Below, in pieces: positions 29,568 through 39,467 of a stretch of 64,000 nt of DNA. Origin of the DNA: Pseudomonadota bacterium (GTDB lineage Bacteria; Pseudomonadota; Gammaproteobacteria; Steroidobacterales; Steroidobacteraceae). Made by a program: the position numbers and the translations under genes. The notes beneath the pieces are model-generated. The model ran no database searches. It was not told the DNA's origin and saw only the letters and a program-made list of their open reading frames with translations. Each line of letters starts with the position of its first letter. The first letter of the stretch is position 1. The stretch lies in NCBI GenBank assembly GCA_016713725.1, contig JADJOO010000006.1:124001-188000 (forward strand). The letters run 5' to 3'.

Positions 29568-30158
29568 ATGACCACGCCCCGCAAACCGCACGTGCGCAGG
29601 CAATACTGGAACGAGCCCACGATGGGCTGGTGGGAGCGCTCCTACCTGCTCGAGGTCGCGCGCGGCCTCGCGATCACCGGGGGCGTGTTCCTGCGCAACA
29701 TGGGCAAGTGGATGACTGGACGCAAGGGCGCGCTCACGGCGTACTACCCCGAGGAAATCCGCGCCGACTACGCGGCCGGCAATCGCGGCAAGCACATCCT
29801 GACGCAGCGTCCCGACGGCCGACCGCAATGCGTCGCCTGCAACATGTGCGCGACGGTCTGCCCCGCGCAGGTGATCGAGATCGACGCCGCGTTCGACCCG
29901 GACGACCCCGCCCACCCGAAGTACCCCTCGCGCTTCGAGATCGATTACTCACGCTGCGTGTTCTGCGGGTTCTGCGTCGAGGCCTGCCCGGAGGACGCCA
30001 TCCGCATGGTCAAGGAGACGCCCGACCTGCCAGGTTTCGATCGCGACCGCATGTGGCTCGGCAAGGAAGAGCTGCTCAACTGGCAGGCCCACGCCGACGT
30101 CGCGAAGCCCTACCCTGTCAGGCCGGCGGCGGAGCCCGGCAGGAGTCCCGACGCATGA
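29568..30158 (+). CDS. nuoI: NADH-quinone oxidoreductase subunit I
   Basis: Protein of 196 aa with two [4Fe-4S] motifs, CVACNMCATVCPAQVIEI and CVFCGFCVEACPEDAIRM, forming N6a and N6b between NuoG and NuoB. An amphipathic N-terminal segment would lie on the membrane. The stop overlaps nuoJ. Confidence 0.93.
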   Translation: MTTPRKPHVRRQYWNEPTMGWWERSYLLEVARGLAITGGVFLRNMGKWMTGRKGALTAYYPEEIRADYAAGNRGKHILTQRPDGRPQCVACNMCATVCPAQVIEIDAAFDPDDPAHPKYPSRFEIDYSRCVFCGFCVEACPEDAIRMVKETPDLPGFDRDRMWLGKEELLNWQAHADVAKPYPVRPAAEPGRSPDA

Positions 30159-30670
30159 CCATCGACCAGCTGCTGGTGTACTTTTTCGGCGCGTGCGCCA
30201 TGCTCGGCGGCGTGCTGATGCTGGTCGCAAGGCATCCGATGCGCGTCGCGCTCGCCCTGATCAGCTGCATGCTGTCGCTCGCGGGCATCTACGCGATGCT
30301 GGGCGTGCACGTGGTGGCAGTCTTCCAGGTCCTGATCTACGTCGGCGCGGTCATGGTCTTCATGGTCTACGTGATCATGCTGCTCGACGTGCGCGACCCT
30401 TCGTTCGTGCGCCGCTACAGCCGCATGCTGCTGCCCGGCGTCGTGCTCGGTGCCCTGCTCGCCGGAGCGCTCGGCGTCTCTGCGGTAAGGCTCGGCGCCC
30501 CCGCCATCCAGCCGGGCGCGAGCGCAGCGCCGTCGTACCTCGTGCAGCCGTTCTCGGTCGAGTTCCTGCGCGAGTACTGGCTGCATTTCGAGCTGACCAG
30601 CGTGCTGCTGGTCGCGGCGGTCGTCGCGGCGATCGCGATCATCAGGACCGGGAGGCGGTCGGATGGCTGA
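30155..30670 (+). CDS. nuoJ: NADH-quinone oxidoreductase subunit J
   Basis: Protein of 171 aa, five membrane helices. VFQVLIYVGAVMVFMVYVIM is the conserved pi-bulge helix that gates proton movement. ATG at 30155 overlaps the nuoI stop; a longer reading to 29630 is only nuoI read out of frame. Overlaps nuoK by eight bases. Confidence 0.92.
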   Translation: MTIDQLLVYFFGACAMLGGVLMLVARHPMRVALALISCMLSLAGIYAMLGVHVVAVFQVLIYVGAVMVFMVYVIMLLDVRDPSFVRRYSRMLLPGVVLGALLAGALGVSAVRLGAPAIQPGASAAPSYLVQPFSVEFLREYWLHFELTSVLLVAAVVAAIAIIRTGRRSDG

Positions 30671-30965
30671 CACCCAACTGCTGCTCGGACTCAGCTTCGT
30701 GCTGTTCGCGCTGGGCCTCGTCGGCGTGATGGTGCGGCGCAACGCGCTCGTCATGCTGATGTGCATGGAGCTGATGCTCAACGCAGTCATCCTGGCGCTG
30801 GTCACTTTCTCGCTCGAGACGGCGACCCTGTCGGGGGCCGTGCTGGTGTTCCTGATCTTCGTCGTGGCGGCCGCGGAGATTGCGATCGCGATCCCGATCG
30901 TGCTGCAGCTGTCGCGGCAACGAAGCTCCCTCGATGTCGAGGGCTACGATCGCCTGCAAGGATGA
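30663..30965 (+). CDS. nuoK: NADH-quinone oxidoreductase subunit K
   Basis: Protein of 100 aa with three helices. The membrane glutamates needed for proton transfer are in MCMELMLNAV and AAAEIAIAI. Part of the nuo operon. Confidence 0.93.
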   Translation: MADTQLLLGLSFVLFALGLVGVMVRRNALVMLMCMELMLNAVILALVTFSLETATLSGAVLVFLIFVVAAAEIAIAIPIVLQLSRQRSSLDVEGYDRLQG

Positions 30966-30975
30966 TGCGCGCCCG

Positions 30976-32856
30976 ATGAAGCTGCTCACCGTCATCGTAC
31001 TGCTGCCGCTCGCGGGCTTCCTGTTGAACGGCCTGCTCGGCCGCCGCCTGGGCCGCACGTTCGTCTCGATCGTCGGTTGCGGCCTGCCGATCCTCGCATT
31101 TCTCGCGACGCTCAAGGCGGTCCTGCTGCTGCAGGCGGCGGGTCCGGACGCCGCACTGCTCGAAGTGGCCTATCGCTGGGCGAGCTTCGGCGACCAGGGG
31201 TTCGACGTCGCGTTCTACTTCGACCGCCTGACCGCGGTCATGACGCTGATCATCACCGGCGTGGGTTCGCTGATCCACGTCTATTCCACCGGCTACATGA
31301 AGGACGACCCCGGCTACGCGCGCTACTTCGCGTACCTGAACCTGTTCCTGTTCTTCATGCTCACGCTGGTCCTGGGCCGCTCGCTGCTGGTCTGTTTCGT
31401 TGGCTGGGAAGGCGTCGGCCTCGCTTCGTACCTCCTGATCGGCTTCTGGTTCGAGGATCCGGCCAAGGCGGCCGCCGGCAAGAAGGCCTTCATCACGAAC
31501 CGCGTCGGCGACGCCGGCTTCCTGCTCGGCCTGTTCCTGCTCTACTGGGCGCTCGGCACCGTGAACATGGACGAGATCAACGCCGCGTTCGCCGCGCCCG
31601 TCGCGCCGGCCGTCTCGGCGAGCCTCGTCGGCGTGCTGCTCTTCATCGGCGCCACCGGCAAGTCGGCGCAGATCCCGCTGCACGTCTGGTTACCGGACGC
31701 GATGGCTGGCCCCACGCCGGTCTCGGCGCTGATCCACGCGGCGACGATGGTGACTGCGGGCGTATACCTGGTCGCGCGCCTGCACGGCATCTACGAGCAC
31801 GCGCCCGAGGCGTCGCAGGTCGTCGCGGTCATCGGTGTGCTGACCGCGTTCTTCGCGGCGACCATCGCGCTGGTGCAGACGGACATCAAGAAGGTGCTGG
31901 CCTACTCGACCGTGTCGCAGCTCGGCCTGATGTTCCTGGCGCTCGGCGTCGGCGCCTACGGCGTAGCGGTGTTCCACGTCTACACCCACGCGTTTTTCAA
32001 GGCCTGCCTCTTCCTCGGCGCGGGCAGCGTGATTCACGCGCTCGGCGGCGAGCAGGACATCCGCAAGATGGGCGGCCTGTGGCGCAGGATACCGCTCACG
32101 TTCGGCACGTTCGCGGTCGCCACGGCGGCGATCGCCGGCATCCCGCCGCTGGCCGGATTCTTCTCCAAGGACGAGATCCTCTGGTTCGCCCTGGCCAGCC
32201 AGCACGGCGGCTCGGCCGCCCTGTGGGTGCTGGGTTCGGCCGCCTCGCTCCTTACCTCGTTCTACATGTTCCGGCTGCTGTGGCTCACGTTCCTGACGCC
32301 TTCGCGCATGAGCCACGACACCGAGCACCACGTGCACGAATCGCCGTTTTCGATGACCGGCGTGCTGATCGTCCTCGCGGCACTGTCCGCAATCGGCGGG
32401 TTCTTCGAACTGCCGCACTTCCTCGAGCCGCTGTTGCCGATTCCGGCGGTGGCGGGATCGCTCGAGCACTACGAACACACGTTCGTGTTCGTAGCGGTGG
32501 CGGTTGCACTGCTGGGGCTCGCGGCGGCGACCTTCATGTATCGTCGCGGCCTCGCCCGCGGCGAGGCGCTGGCGGCACGCTTCCCGCGCCTGCACCGGAT
32601 CCTGGGCGGCAAGTACTACATCGACGAATTGTACGAGGCCGTCCTCTACCGGCCGCTGCACTGGGTATCCGATCGTGTGTTCCTTGGCCTCGGCGACCGG
32701 CTCCTGATCGACGGTTCGCTGCACGGCCTGGCGGCGCTCACGCGCCGCGCCTCCGGCCGGTTGAGCCGCGTCCAGACCGGTCAGTTGCAGTGGTACGTGG
32801 CAATGGCCGTCATCGGCGTGGTCGGCTGCCTCGTGTGGGTGTGGCGTCATGGGTGA
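30976..32856 (+). CDS. nuoL: NADH-quinone oxidoreductase subunit L
   Basis: Protein of 626 aa, antiporter-like subunit. Key features are WEGVGLASYLLIGFW (conserved Glu), IHAATMVTAGVYLVAR, the discontinuous-helix Lys in DIKKVLAYSTVSQLG, and a long C-terminal lateral helix region. ATG at 30976, 10 bases after nuoK; overlaps nuoM by eight bases. Confidence 0.93.
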   Translation: MKLLTVIVLLPLAGFLLNGLLGRRLGRTFVSIVGCGLPILAFLATLKAVLLLQAAGPDAALLEVAYRWASFGDQGFDVAFYFDRLTAVMTLIITGVGSLIHVYSTGYMKDDPGYARYFAYLNLFLFFMLTLVLGRSLLVCFVGWEGVGLASYLLIGFWFEDPAKAAAGKKAFITNRVGDAGFLLGLFLLYWALGTVNMDEINAAFAAPVAPAVSASLVGVLLFIGATGKSAQIPLHVWLPDAMAGPTPVSALIHAATMVTAGVYLVARLHGIYEHAPEASQVVAVIGVLTAFFAATIALVQTDIKKVLAYSTVSQLGLMFLALGVGAYGVAVFHVYTHAFFKACLFLGAGSVIHALGGEQDIRKMGGLWRRIPLTFGTFAVATAAIAGIPPLAGFFSKDEILWFALASQHGGSAALWVLGSAASLLTSFYMFRLLWLTFLTPSRMSHDTEHHVHESPFSMTGVLIVLAALSAIGGFFELPHFLEPLLPIPAVAGSLEHYEHTFVFVAVAVALLGLAAATFMYRRGLARGEALAARFPRLHRILGGKYYIDELYEAVLYRPLHWVSDRVFLGLGDRLLIDGSLHGLAALTRRASGRLSRVQTGQLQWYVAMAVIGVVGCLVWVWRHG

Positions 32857-34390
32857 GGCGACCTGGCTCAATTGGTTGCTGTGGCTGCCGGCCCTCGGCA
32901 TGGTGGCTGTCACGGCGCTGCCCAAAGGGCGTGACTCCCTCGTGCGCAGCGTCACCTTCGGCTGCATGGTGCTGCAGTTCTTCATCGCCGCAATCCTGTA
33001 CCAGCGTTTCGACGGGACAGTGGCCGGCCTGCAATTCGCCACCGACGTGCCGTGGATCCGCGACTGGGGCGTCGGCTATCGCATCGGCCTTGACGGCCTG
33101 AACGTGCTGCTGGTGTCCCTCACGGCCTTCCTTGGCCCACTCGTCGTCGCGGGCGCCTGGAATGCCGTGCACAAGGACGTGAAGCTGTTCCACGTGATGG
33201 TGCTCTTCATCCAGTTCGCGATGCTGGGCACGTTCCTGGCACAGGACCTCTTCCTGTTCTACGTCTTCTGGGAAGCGATGCTGATCCCGATGTTCCTGAT
33301 CATCGGGCTCTGGGGCGGCGAGCGCCGCATCTACGCCACGCTGAAGTTCGTCCTCTACACGGCGTTCGGCAGCATCCTGATGCTGGCGGCGCTGATCTAC
33401 CTCGTGCTCTACACGCATGGTTCGTCCGGCTACATGACGTTCGACCTGCGCCACCTGAGCGGCTCGCAGCTGCCGCTGAACACGCAGCTCTGGCTGCTGT
33501 CCGCGTTCGCGCTCTCGTTCGCGATCAAGGTGCCGATGTTCCCGCTGCACACCTGGCTGCCGGACGCGCACGTAGAGGCCCCCACGACCGGTTCCGTGAT
33601 CCTGGCGGGCGTGCTGCTTAAGATGGGCACGTACGGCTTCATGAAGCTCGGCTTCCCGCTGTTTCCGGAGGCCGCGCGGGCAATGATGCCGGTGATCATG
33701 AGCCTCGCCGTGATCAGCATCGTCTACGGCGCGTGCCTCGCGCTGGTGCAGACCGACATCAAGAAGATCATCGCCTACTCGTCGATCAGCCACCTCGGCT
33801 ACGTGATGCTCGGGCTCGCGAGCCTCGACCTCATCGGCATCCAGGGCGCCATCCTGCAGATGGTGAGCCACGGCCTGGTCGCGGGCGGCCTCTTCCTCAT
33901 GGTCGGCATGATCTACGAGCGCACGCACTCCCGCGCCGTGGCCGACTATGGCGGCCTCGCGAGGATGCTGCCGGTGTTCTCGGTGTTCTTCACGATCCTC
34001 ACGCTGGCCTCGATCGGACTGCCGACCACGAGCGGTTTTGCCGGCGAGTTCATGGTACTGCTCGGAGCGTTCAATGCAGCGTGGCCTGCGCACCTCGCGG
34101 GCAATGACCTGCCGCTGACACTTGCCGTCATCGCAGTGTCCGGCGTGGTGCTCGGCGCGCTCTACATGCTCTGGCTCGCCCAGCGCATCCTGTTCGGCGA
34201 AGCCCGTGCACCGCATGCGCCGCTCACGGACCTGAACTCGCGTGAGACCGCCATCCTCGTTGCGATCGTCGTCGCGATCTTCGCCATTGGCCTGTTCCCG
34301 GGCGACCCGCTCGCCAAGACGGAACTGGCCGCAAGCGAGTTCCAGCAGCGTGTCGCCGGCGGGACGATCCAGCTCGGGAGCGCGCGATGA
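32849..34390 (+). CDS. nuoM: NADH-quinone oxidoreductase subunit M
   Basis: Protein of 513 aa, antiporter-like subunit. FWEAMLIPMFLIIGLWGGE (functional Glu), FPLHTWLPDAHVEAPT and DIKKIIAYSSISHLGYVMLG (pumping Lys) are present. Overlaps nuoL and nuoN. Confidence 0.93.
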   Translation: MGEATWLNWLLWLPALGMVAVTALPKGRDSLVRSVTFGCMVLQFFIAAILYQRFDGTVAGLQFATDVPWIRDWGVGYRIGLDGLNVLLVSLTAFLGPLVVAGAWNAVHKDVKLFHVMVLFIQFAMLGTFLAQDLFLFYVFWEAMLIPMFLIIGLWGGERRIYATLKFVLYTAFGSILMLAALIYLVLYTHGSSGYMTFDLRHLSGSQLPLNTQLWLLSAFALSFAIKVPMFPLHTWLPDAHVEAPTTGSVILAGVLLKMGTYGFMKLGFPLFPEAARAMMPVIMSLAVISIVYGACLALVQTDIKKIIAYSSISHLGYVMLGLASLDLIGIQGAILQMVSHGLVAGGLFLMVGMIYERTHSRAVADYGGLARMLPVFSVFFTILTLASIGLPTTSGFAGEFMVLLGAFNAAWPAHLAGNDLPLTLAVIAVSGVVLGALYMLWLAQRILFGEARAPHAPLTDLNSRETAILVAIVVAIFAIGLFPGDPLAKTELAASEFQQRVAGGTIQLGSAR

Positions 34391-35772
34391 ACTGGTACGA
34401 CGTCGTCAAGGCGATGCTGCCCGAGCACTTGCTGCTCGCAGGGATGGTCATCCTGCTCACGCTGGAAATCCTGCGCGGCAGGCCGCGCGATGGCTTTGTC
34501 GTCGCCTTCCTGGCGCTGGCCGCGGCCGCTGCCGCAGCGCTCACGCTGCACATGGAGGGTTACACCGGGGCGCCTTTCAGTGGCCATTTCTCCGTCGGTC
34601 CGGACGCGTCGCTCGCCAAGTTCGCGCTGATCGCGCTCGCGCTGCCGGTCGTGTTGATCTCGCGCGATGACTTCGCCGAGACGCGGTACTACGTGCTGCT
34701 GCTCGCTTCGCTGTACGGCGCATGCCTGCTCGTTTCCTCGGACAGCCTGCCCACGCTGTTCCTCGGGCTCGAGCTGATGTCGATGCCGGTGTACGCTCTG
34801 GTGCTGCTCGCCCAGCTGCGAGCCGACAGTGCCGAGGCGGCGCTCAAGTACCTGGTGCTTGGGGGCACGGCCACCGCGACGTTCCTGATGGGTGTCGCGC
34901 TGTTGTACGGCTGGAGCGGCTCGATGTCGACCGCCGTGTTCGCCGCTGCGCTGGGTTCGTCGGACACGCTGCCCGTCGCAGGCGTTGTGCTGGTGGTTGC
35001 CTCGCTGTTCCTCAAGGCGGCCATCGTACCGTTCCATGGCTGGGCGCCGGATGCCTATGAAGGGGCCAGCGTTCCGGTGACAGCCTTCATGGCCACCATC
35101 ATCAAGGCGGGCGTACTGTTTGCGGCGCTGCGACTGTTCGAGACAGCCCCGGTGACACGCCCACTCGTCGACGTGCTGGCCGTCCTGCCGCTCGTCTCGA
35201 TGATCTGGGGCAACGTGGCGGCCATCCGGCAGACGAGTTTCCGCCGGATGATCGCGTACTCGTCGATTGCGCACGCGGGCTACCTGTTCTACGCGTTGCT
35301 CGGCGCAGGTCCGGGTCGCGCGCAGGCGGTAGTCTTCTACGTCGTCGTGTACGGGATCATGAACGTGCTCGCATTCGCCGTGCTGCCGCGCGGCACCGAT
35401 GACGAGCGCAGTGACCGGCTCGAGTCGCTGCAGGGCCTGTACCAGCGCCGTCCTTTCGCCGCGATCATGTTGGGCATAGCGATGCTCTCCCTCGCCGGCC
35501 TGCCGCCCATGCCCGGCTTCGTCGCCAAGTTCCTGGTGTTCCGCAACGTGCTCGCGGCGGGTTACACGGGTTACGCGGTGCTCGGTCTCGTGGCGAGTTA
35601 CCTCGGCATCTATTTCTACCTGCGCGTCATCCAGTACATGTTCATGAACCCGGCGACAGCGGACCAGCCTGCCGGGCATCCGCGGCGCCTGGCGCTCGCG
35701 GCGAGCTTGCTCTGCCTTGCGCCGGCGATCGTCCTGACCTTCTTCCCCGGCTGGTTGCTCGATCGGTTCTGA
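34387..35772 (+). CDS. nuoN: NADH-quinone oxidoreductase subunit N
   Basis: Protein of 461 aa, the third antiporter-like subunit and the last nuo gene. LFLGLELMSMPVYALV, PFHGWAPDAYEGA and MIAYSSIAHAGYLFYAL are diagnostic. Completes an uninterrupted nuoA-N operon. I see no strong terminator in the 63 bases that follow. Confidence 0.93.
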   Translation: MNWYDVVKAMLPEHLLLAGMVILLTLEILRGRPRDGFVVAFLALAAAAAAALTLHMEGYTGAPFSGHFSVGPDASLAKFALIALALPVVLISRDDFAETRYYVLLLASLYGACLLVSSDSLPTLFLGLELMSMPVYALVLLAQLRADSAEAALKYLVLGGTATATFLMGVALLYGWSGSMSTAVFAAALGSSDTLPVAGVVLVVASLFLKAAIVPFHGWAPDAYEGASVPVTAFMATIIKAGVLFAALRLFETAPVTRPLVDVLAVLPLVSMIWGNVAAIRQTSFRRMIAYSSIAHAGYLFYALLGAGPGRAQAVVFYVVVYGIMNVLAFAVLPRGTDDERSDRLESLQGLYQRRPFAAIMLGIAMLSLAGLPPMPGFVAKFLVFRNVLAAGYTGYAVLGLVASYLGIYFYLRVIQYMFMNPATADQPAGHPRRLALAASLLCLAPAIVLTFFPGWLLDRF

Positions 35773-35835
35773 GCAGCGAGCCTCGGTTGATGGCTGCCGC
35801 TGAGGTTCGGAGCGGACTCAGGTAGGCTCGCGCGT

Positions 35836-36288
35836 GTGAACGACGTCCCACCTTCGTCCGCCGCGACACCTGGCAACAGCCCTGCGTACCGCGAGCATGG
35901 TTCGCCCGTGGTGCGAGCGTTCTTTTTCGTCGCAGGTACTGTCGCATTCACATTGGGCATTGCTGGCGTATTGCTGCCGCTGCTGCCGGCGACGCCGCTG
36001 TTCATCCTTGCGGCTGCGTGCTTTGCGCGCGCGTATCGTCCCTTCCACGAGTGGATGCTGAGCCACCGCTGGCTGGGTCCCATGCTCAAGGAATGGCACC
36101 AGCACGGCAGCCTGTCGTACCGCACGAAGATCGTCGCCATCGTGACGATGCTCGTTTCGTTTGGCCTCTCGATCCTGCTGGTCGTCACGCAGCCCTGGCT
36201 GCAGGCGCTGCTGGCGATGACGGCACTGGCGCTGGCCGTCTGGCTGTACCGCATCCCATCGCGCGACGGACCTGCAGCGCCGCCCTGA
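35836..36288 (+). CDS. YbaN/DUF454 family inner-membrane protein
   Basis: Protein of 150 aa with a signature LGIAGVLLPLLPATPLFILA, FARAYRPFHEWM and RWLGPMLKEWHQHG, typical of DUF454, plus two further hydrophobic segments. GTG start at 35836. The family has no established role; some members sit next to haem or respiratory genes, as here after nuoN. Confidence 0.8.
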   Translation: MNDVPPSSAATPGNSPAYREHGSPVVRAFFFVAGTVAFTLGIAGVLLPLLPATPLFILAAACFARAYRPFHEWMLSHRWLGPMLKEWHQHGSLSYRTKIVAIVTMLVSFGLSILLVVTQPWLQALLAMTALALAVWLYRIPSRDGPAAPP

Positions 36289-36344
36289 AGGTCCGCTCGG
36301 CATAAGGCTTCGGCGCGATGTTGGTCCCCGCCCCAGGGGCAGTG

Positions 36345-36821
36345 TCAGGCCCCCGCCCGCTTCGCGATCGGCGAGTACATGTCCAGCACCTGCAGCCGTG
36401 CGGCCTGCAGACGCTCGGAAACCACGCCCAGCAACCGGTGCATGATCTTGTAGCCGAAGCCGGTGTCGGCGCGGCAGCGTTCCAGCAGCGCGTAGCCGTC
36501 GAAGGCGAGCGCCTCGACCGGCTCGAGTGCACGAGCCTGGAACAGCTTGCCGCGGCCCACGATGACCGAGGACCAGCCCAGTTCGTCGCCGCCCTCGAGC
36601 GTGTGCACCCGCAGCGCCTTGCCCTGCGCCATCATCTCGAGCGCCACCCGCCCGTTCAGCAGCAGGAAGAACTCGTGCCTTTCGTCGCCCTCGCGGAAGA
36701 TCATCTCGCCCTGCGCAAAGCTGACAGGCCGGGCCAGCGACGCGAGCGTCGCGCAGTGTTCGGGCGTCAGGCCCTCCACGAACGGATGCTTCAGCACTGC
36801 AGCGAGGATCTGATCGGTCAT
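36345..36821 (-). CDS. Cyclic-nucleotide-binding domain protein (Crp-like sensor without HTH)
   Basis: Protein of 158 aa consisting of one cNMP-binding beta-roll. Visible are FAQGEMIFREGDERHEFFLLL, then GRVALEMMAQG and a GGDELGWSSVI segment in the phosphate-binding loop area. The expected helix-turn-helix is absent, so it should not bind DNA itself. ATG at 36821 is chosen, because the longer reading to 37076 has low-complexity Arg-rich sequence. Likely a small signalling adaptor. Confidence 0.75.
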   Translation of the reverse strand: MTDQILAAVLKHPFVEGLTPEHCATLASLARPVSFAQGEMIFREGDERHEFFLLLNGRVALEMMAQGKALRVHTLEGGDELGWSSVIVGRGKLFQARALEPVEALAFDGYALLERCRADTGFGYKIMHRLLGVVSERLQAARLQVLDMYSPIAKRAGA

Positions 36822-36976
36822 GACGCTCCCCTTCGGACGACTACGGTATGCTCGGACTTCGATTCTACGCCCGCGACGGCGACTGGGCGTACCAGACGCG
36901 GAAGTTGCCGCATCGAGCCCGCCGCCCTGACCATGCACAGCCATGCAAGCCATCGAACTCCAGACCTCCTGTACGA

Positions 36977-37741
36977 ATGGATCCCGGCATGACCTTGCGA
37001 GCACTCCACGCGCTGCGTGCGGCACTGGCTGCCGGGCTGCTGGCAACCCTGCTTTCGGCATGCGCGGGATCTCCATCGCGCTATCCGGTGCCGGCCTTGC
37101 CGGCCAGCAAGCTGGAGCAGTTGCGGGCCGATGCGCTGCTGGCAGTGCCGCCGGACGAGACCGGCGAGTTCCTGGACACCGACCTGGTGGAAGTCGTCTC
37201 GCTCGACCCGAGCCTGCGTCTCGACGTGCGCTACGCGGGCGCCGACAACTTCCTGCGAGCGCCGATTTATCCCGAAGCCCGGGTCTTCCTGCAGCGCCCG
37301 GCAGCCGAGGCCGTAGTACGCGCGAACCGTGCCCTGCAGGCGCACGGGTACGGACTGCTGCTGTTCGACGGTTACCGGCCCTGGTACGTCACGTGGATGT
37401 TCTGGGAGGCGACGCCGGCCCAGAAGCGGAACTTCGTCGCTGACCCCGCAACCGGTTCACGTCACAACCGGGGTTGCGCGATCGACCTCACCCTGTTCGA
37501 CCGGAAGACGGGGCTGGAAGTGCCGATGCCAAGCGGCTACGACGAGTTCTCGGAGCGCGCACATCCGAACTACTCGGGCGGCACAGCGGAACAACGCGCG
37601 GCGCGCGACCTGCTGCGCACGGCGATGGAGGCGGAAGGCTTCACCGTCAACGACGACGAGTGGTGGCACTACGACTGCCGCGACTGGCGGAAGTACCGGA
37701 TCGGCAACGCGTTTTTCAAGGACCTGGCGCGAACTCGTTGA
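36977..37741 (+). CDS. D-alanyl-D-alanine dipeptidase, VanX/DdpX family, lipoprotein
   Basis: Protein of 254 aa. A lipobox (LLATLLSACAG) follows a hydrophobic N-terminus, so it is anchored to a membrane. The M15D zinc site is intact: SRHNRGCAIDL supplies His and Asp, EWWHYD supplies the catalytic Glu and a His. These enzymes split D-Ala-D-Ala. ATG at 36977 or 36989 are both possible. The spacing to the divergent cNMP gene is about 155 bases. A housekeeping cell-wall turnover role is more likely than glycopeptide resistance, since no vanHA genes are nearby. Confidence 0.8.
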   Translation: MDPGMTLRALHALRAALAAGLLATLLSACAGSPSRYPVPALPASKLEQLRADALLAVPPDETGEFLDTDLVEVVSLDPSLRLDVRYAGADNFLRAPIYPEARVFLQRPAAEAVVRANRALQAHGYGLLLFDGYRPWYVTWMFWEATPAQKRNFVADPATGSRHNRGCAIDLTLFDRKTGLEVPMPSGYDEFSERAHPNYSGGTAEQRAARDLLRTAMEAEGFTVNDDEWWHYDCRDWRKYRIGNAFFKDLARTR

Positions 37742-37754
37742 CAAGGAGATCTCG

Positions 37755-38152
37755 ATGTTCAAATCGCAGAGAATCATCGCGACGCTTTTCCTCGCGGTCG
37801 CGCTCGCCGGAAGTCCGGTGTCCTCGCAGGCGCAGGAAGCACCGAAAGTGCCGCAGTACGTCTACGTGCTGCGGGTCGCTCCCGCACTTCACGATCAGGC
37901 CAGATGGACCCAGGCGGACAACGCTGCCGTCAGCCGGCATTTGCCCGCCTCGCCGCCGCGACGAAGGCGGGACAGGTGATCTTCGCGGGCAAGACCACCG
38001 AACCGCTCGACACGACATTCGGTCTCGTGGTGTTCGAGGCCGAGAACGAAACGGTCGCAAGACAGTTCATGGAATCGGACCCCGCCGTCGTCGCTGGGGT
38101 GATGTCGGCAACGCTGCACCCGTACGCGCTGGCGCTGCAGCGCAAGCCTTGA
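37755..38152 (+). CDS. Exported YciI-like domain protein, frameshifted
   Basis: A good Shine-Dalgarno (AAGGAG, 37743-37748) precedes ATG 37755. The N-terminus is a signal peptide (LFLAVALAGSPVSSQAQ), then YVYVLRVAPALHD. The frame then shifts, and FARLAAATKAGQVIFAGK with FGLVVFEAENETVARQFM follows in another frame. Inserting one base at about 37942 (CATTTGCCC to CATTTCGCCC) restores AVSRHFARLAAATKAG and an exact 132-codon protein. YciI-type domains are ferredoxin-like and often act as small dehydratases or chlorohydrolases. The role here is unknown. Confidence 0.68.
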
Positions 38153-38207
38153 GGCCAGCGCCGTGACGATCCACGCGTCTCGCCGAGCCACGAAAATCGG
38201 GGGACTG

Positions 38208-39353
38208 TCAGATCGACCGCGCGATGATTTCCTTCATGATCTCGTTCGCGCCGCCATAAATTCGCTGCACGCGTGAATCCACGTACAGCTGCGAAATCGG
38301 GTACTCACGCGTGTAGCCGTAGCCGCCGAACAACTGCAGGCATTCGTCCATCACCTTGTTCTGCATGTCGGTGACCCAGTACTTGGCCATCGACGCGGTG
38401 ACAGTGTCGAGCTTTCCTGCACGCAGCTTGACGATGCAGTCGTCGACGAAGACGCGGGCGACGTGCACGTTGGTCTTCACTTCTGCGAGCTTGAACCGCG
38501 TGTTCTGCAGTTCCAGCAGCGGCTTGCCGAACACCTTGCGTTCGCGCGTGTAGTCCGCGGTGAGCCTGAGCGCGTACTCCATCGCGCCGAGCCCGCCGAT
38601 GGCGAGCAACACGCGCTCGTACGGCAGGTCGCGCATCATCTGCATGAAGCCCTGGCCCTCACCCGGACCGAGCAGGCACGACGCAGGGACACGGCAATCG
38701 TCGAAGAACAGCTCAGCGGTGTCCCAGCCGTTCTGGCCGATCTTGTCGAGCACGCGGCCCACACGGTAACCCTTCAGGTCCTTCGTCTCGACCATCAGGA
38801 TCGAGATGCCGCGCGATCCCTGCGTCGGATCGGTCTTGACCACCACGCCGACCAGGCCCGCGTGCAGGCCGTTCGAGATGAACGTCTTCGAGCCATTGAT
38901 GACGTACTCGTCGCCGTCGCGCACGGCCCGCGTCCGGATCGCTTGCAGGTCGGAACCCGCACTGGGCTCGGTCATGGCTATCGCGCCTACGAGCTCGCCG
39001 GTAGCCATGCGTGACAACCAGTCCCGCTTCTGTGCCTCGGTCCCGTAATTGAGCACGTAGTGCGCGACGATGCTGTGCACCGCGTGCCCGAGGCTGGAGA
39101 TCCCGTGCCGGCCCATTTCCTCGGCCACGATCGCTTCGTGCCGCACGTCGCCGCCGACGCCTCCGTATTCCGCCGGGATGTCCGTGCACAGCAGGCCGAC
39201 CTCACCTGCCTTGCTCCAGAGATCCCGATCGACGTGATGCTGCTCGCGCCAGCGCGCATCGTGCGGAACGATTTCCATCTGGACGAAGCGACGGACGGCG
39301 TCACGGAAGAGATCCAGCTCGTCATCGAGCCAGGCGGAACGATAGGCATCCAT
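38208..39353 (-). CDS. Acyl-CoA dehydrogenase
   Basis: Protein of 381 aa. IAMTEPSAGSDLQAI and KTFISNGLHAGLVGVVVKT are the FAD/substrate-binding signatures, and YGGANEIMKEIIARS in the C-terminus places the catalytic Glu region of the short-chain-type family. It removes two hydrogens from acyl-CoA and passes electrons to ETF. ATG at 39353; the frame remains open far upstream but only through the opposing ligase gene. Divergent from the ligase, with 114 bases between starts that should hold both promoters. Confidence 0.87.
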   Translation of the reverse strand: MDAYRSAWLDDELDLFRDAVRRFVQMEIVPHDARWREQHHVDRDLWSKAGEVGLLCTDIPAEYGGVGGDVRHEAIVAEEMGRHGISSLGHAVHSIVAHYVLNYGTEAQKRDWLSRMATGELVGAIAMTEPSAGSDLQAIRTRAVRDGDEYVINGSKTFISNGLHAGLVGVVVKTDPTQGSRGISILMVETKDLKGYRVGRVLDKIGQNGWDTAELFFDDCRVPASCLLGPGEGQGFMQMMRDLPYERVLLAIGGLGAMEYALRLTADYTRERKVFGKPLLELQNTRFKLAEVKTNVHVARVFVDDCIVKLRAGKLDTVTASMAKYWVTDMQNKVMDECLQLFGGYGYTREYPISQLYVDSRVQRIYGGANEIMKEIIARSI

Positions 39354-39467
39354 GGGGTTCACCTCGCAGGAGGCGACGATCACAAAGGAAACTGGCGTTC
39401 TTGTCCAGAGGCAGCTAGTTTTGCCGCTGGGTCCAAGACGGGCCTTGCCAGCGGGGGGAGACGGGGC

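Noticed and set aside
36848..36976. N-terminal extension of the VanX-like gene
   Set aside because: It would mask the lipoprotein signal; ATG 36977 or 36989 places the lipobox correctly.
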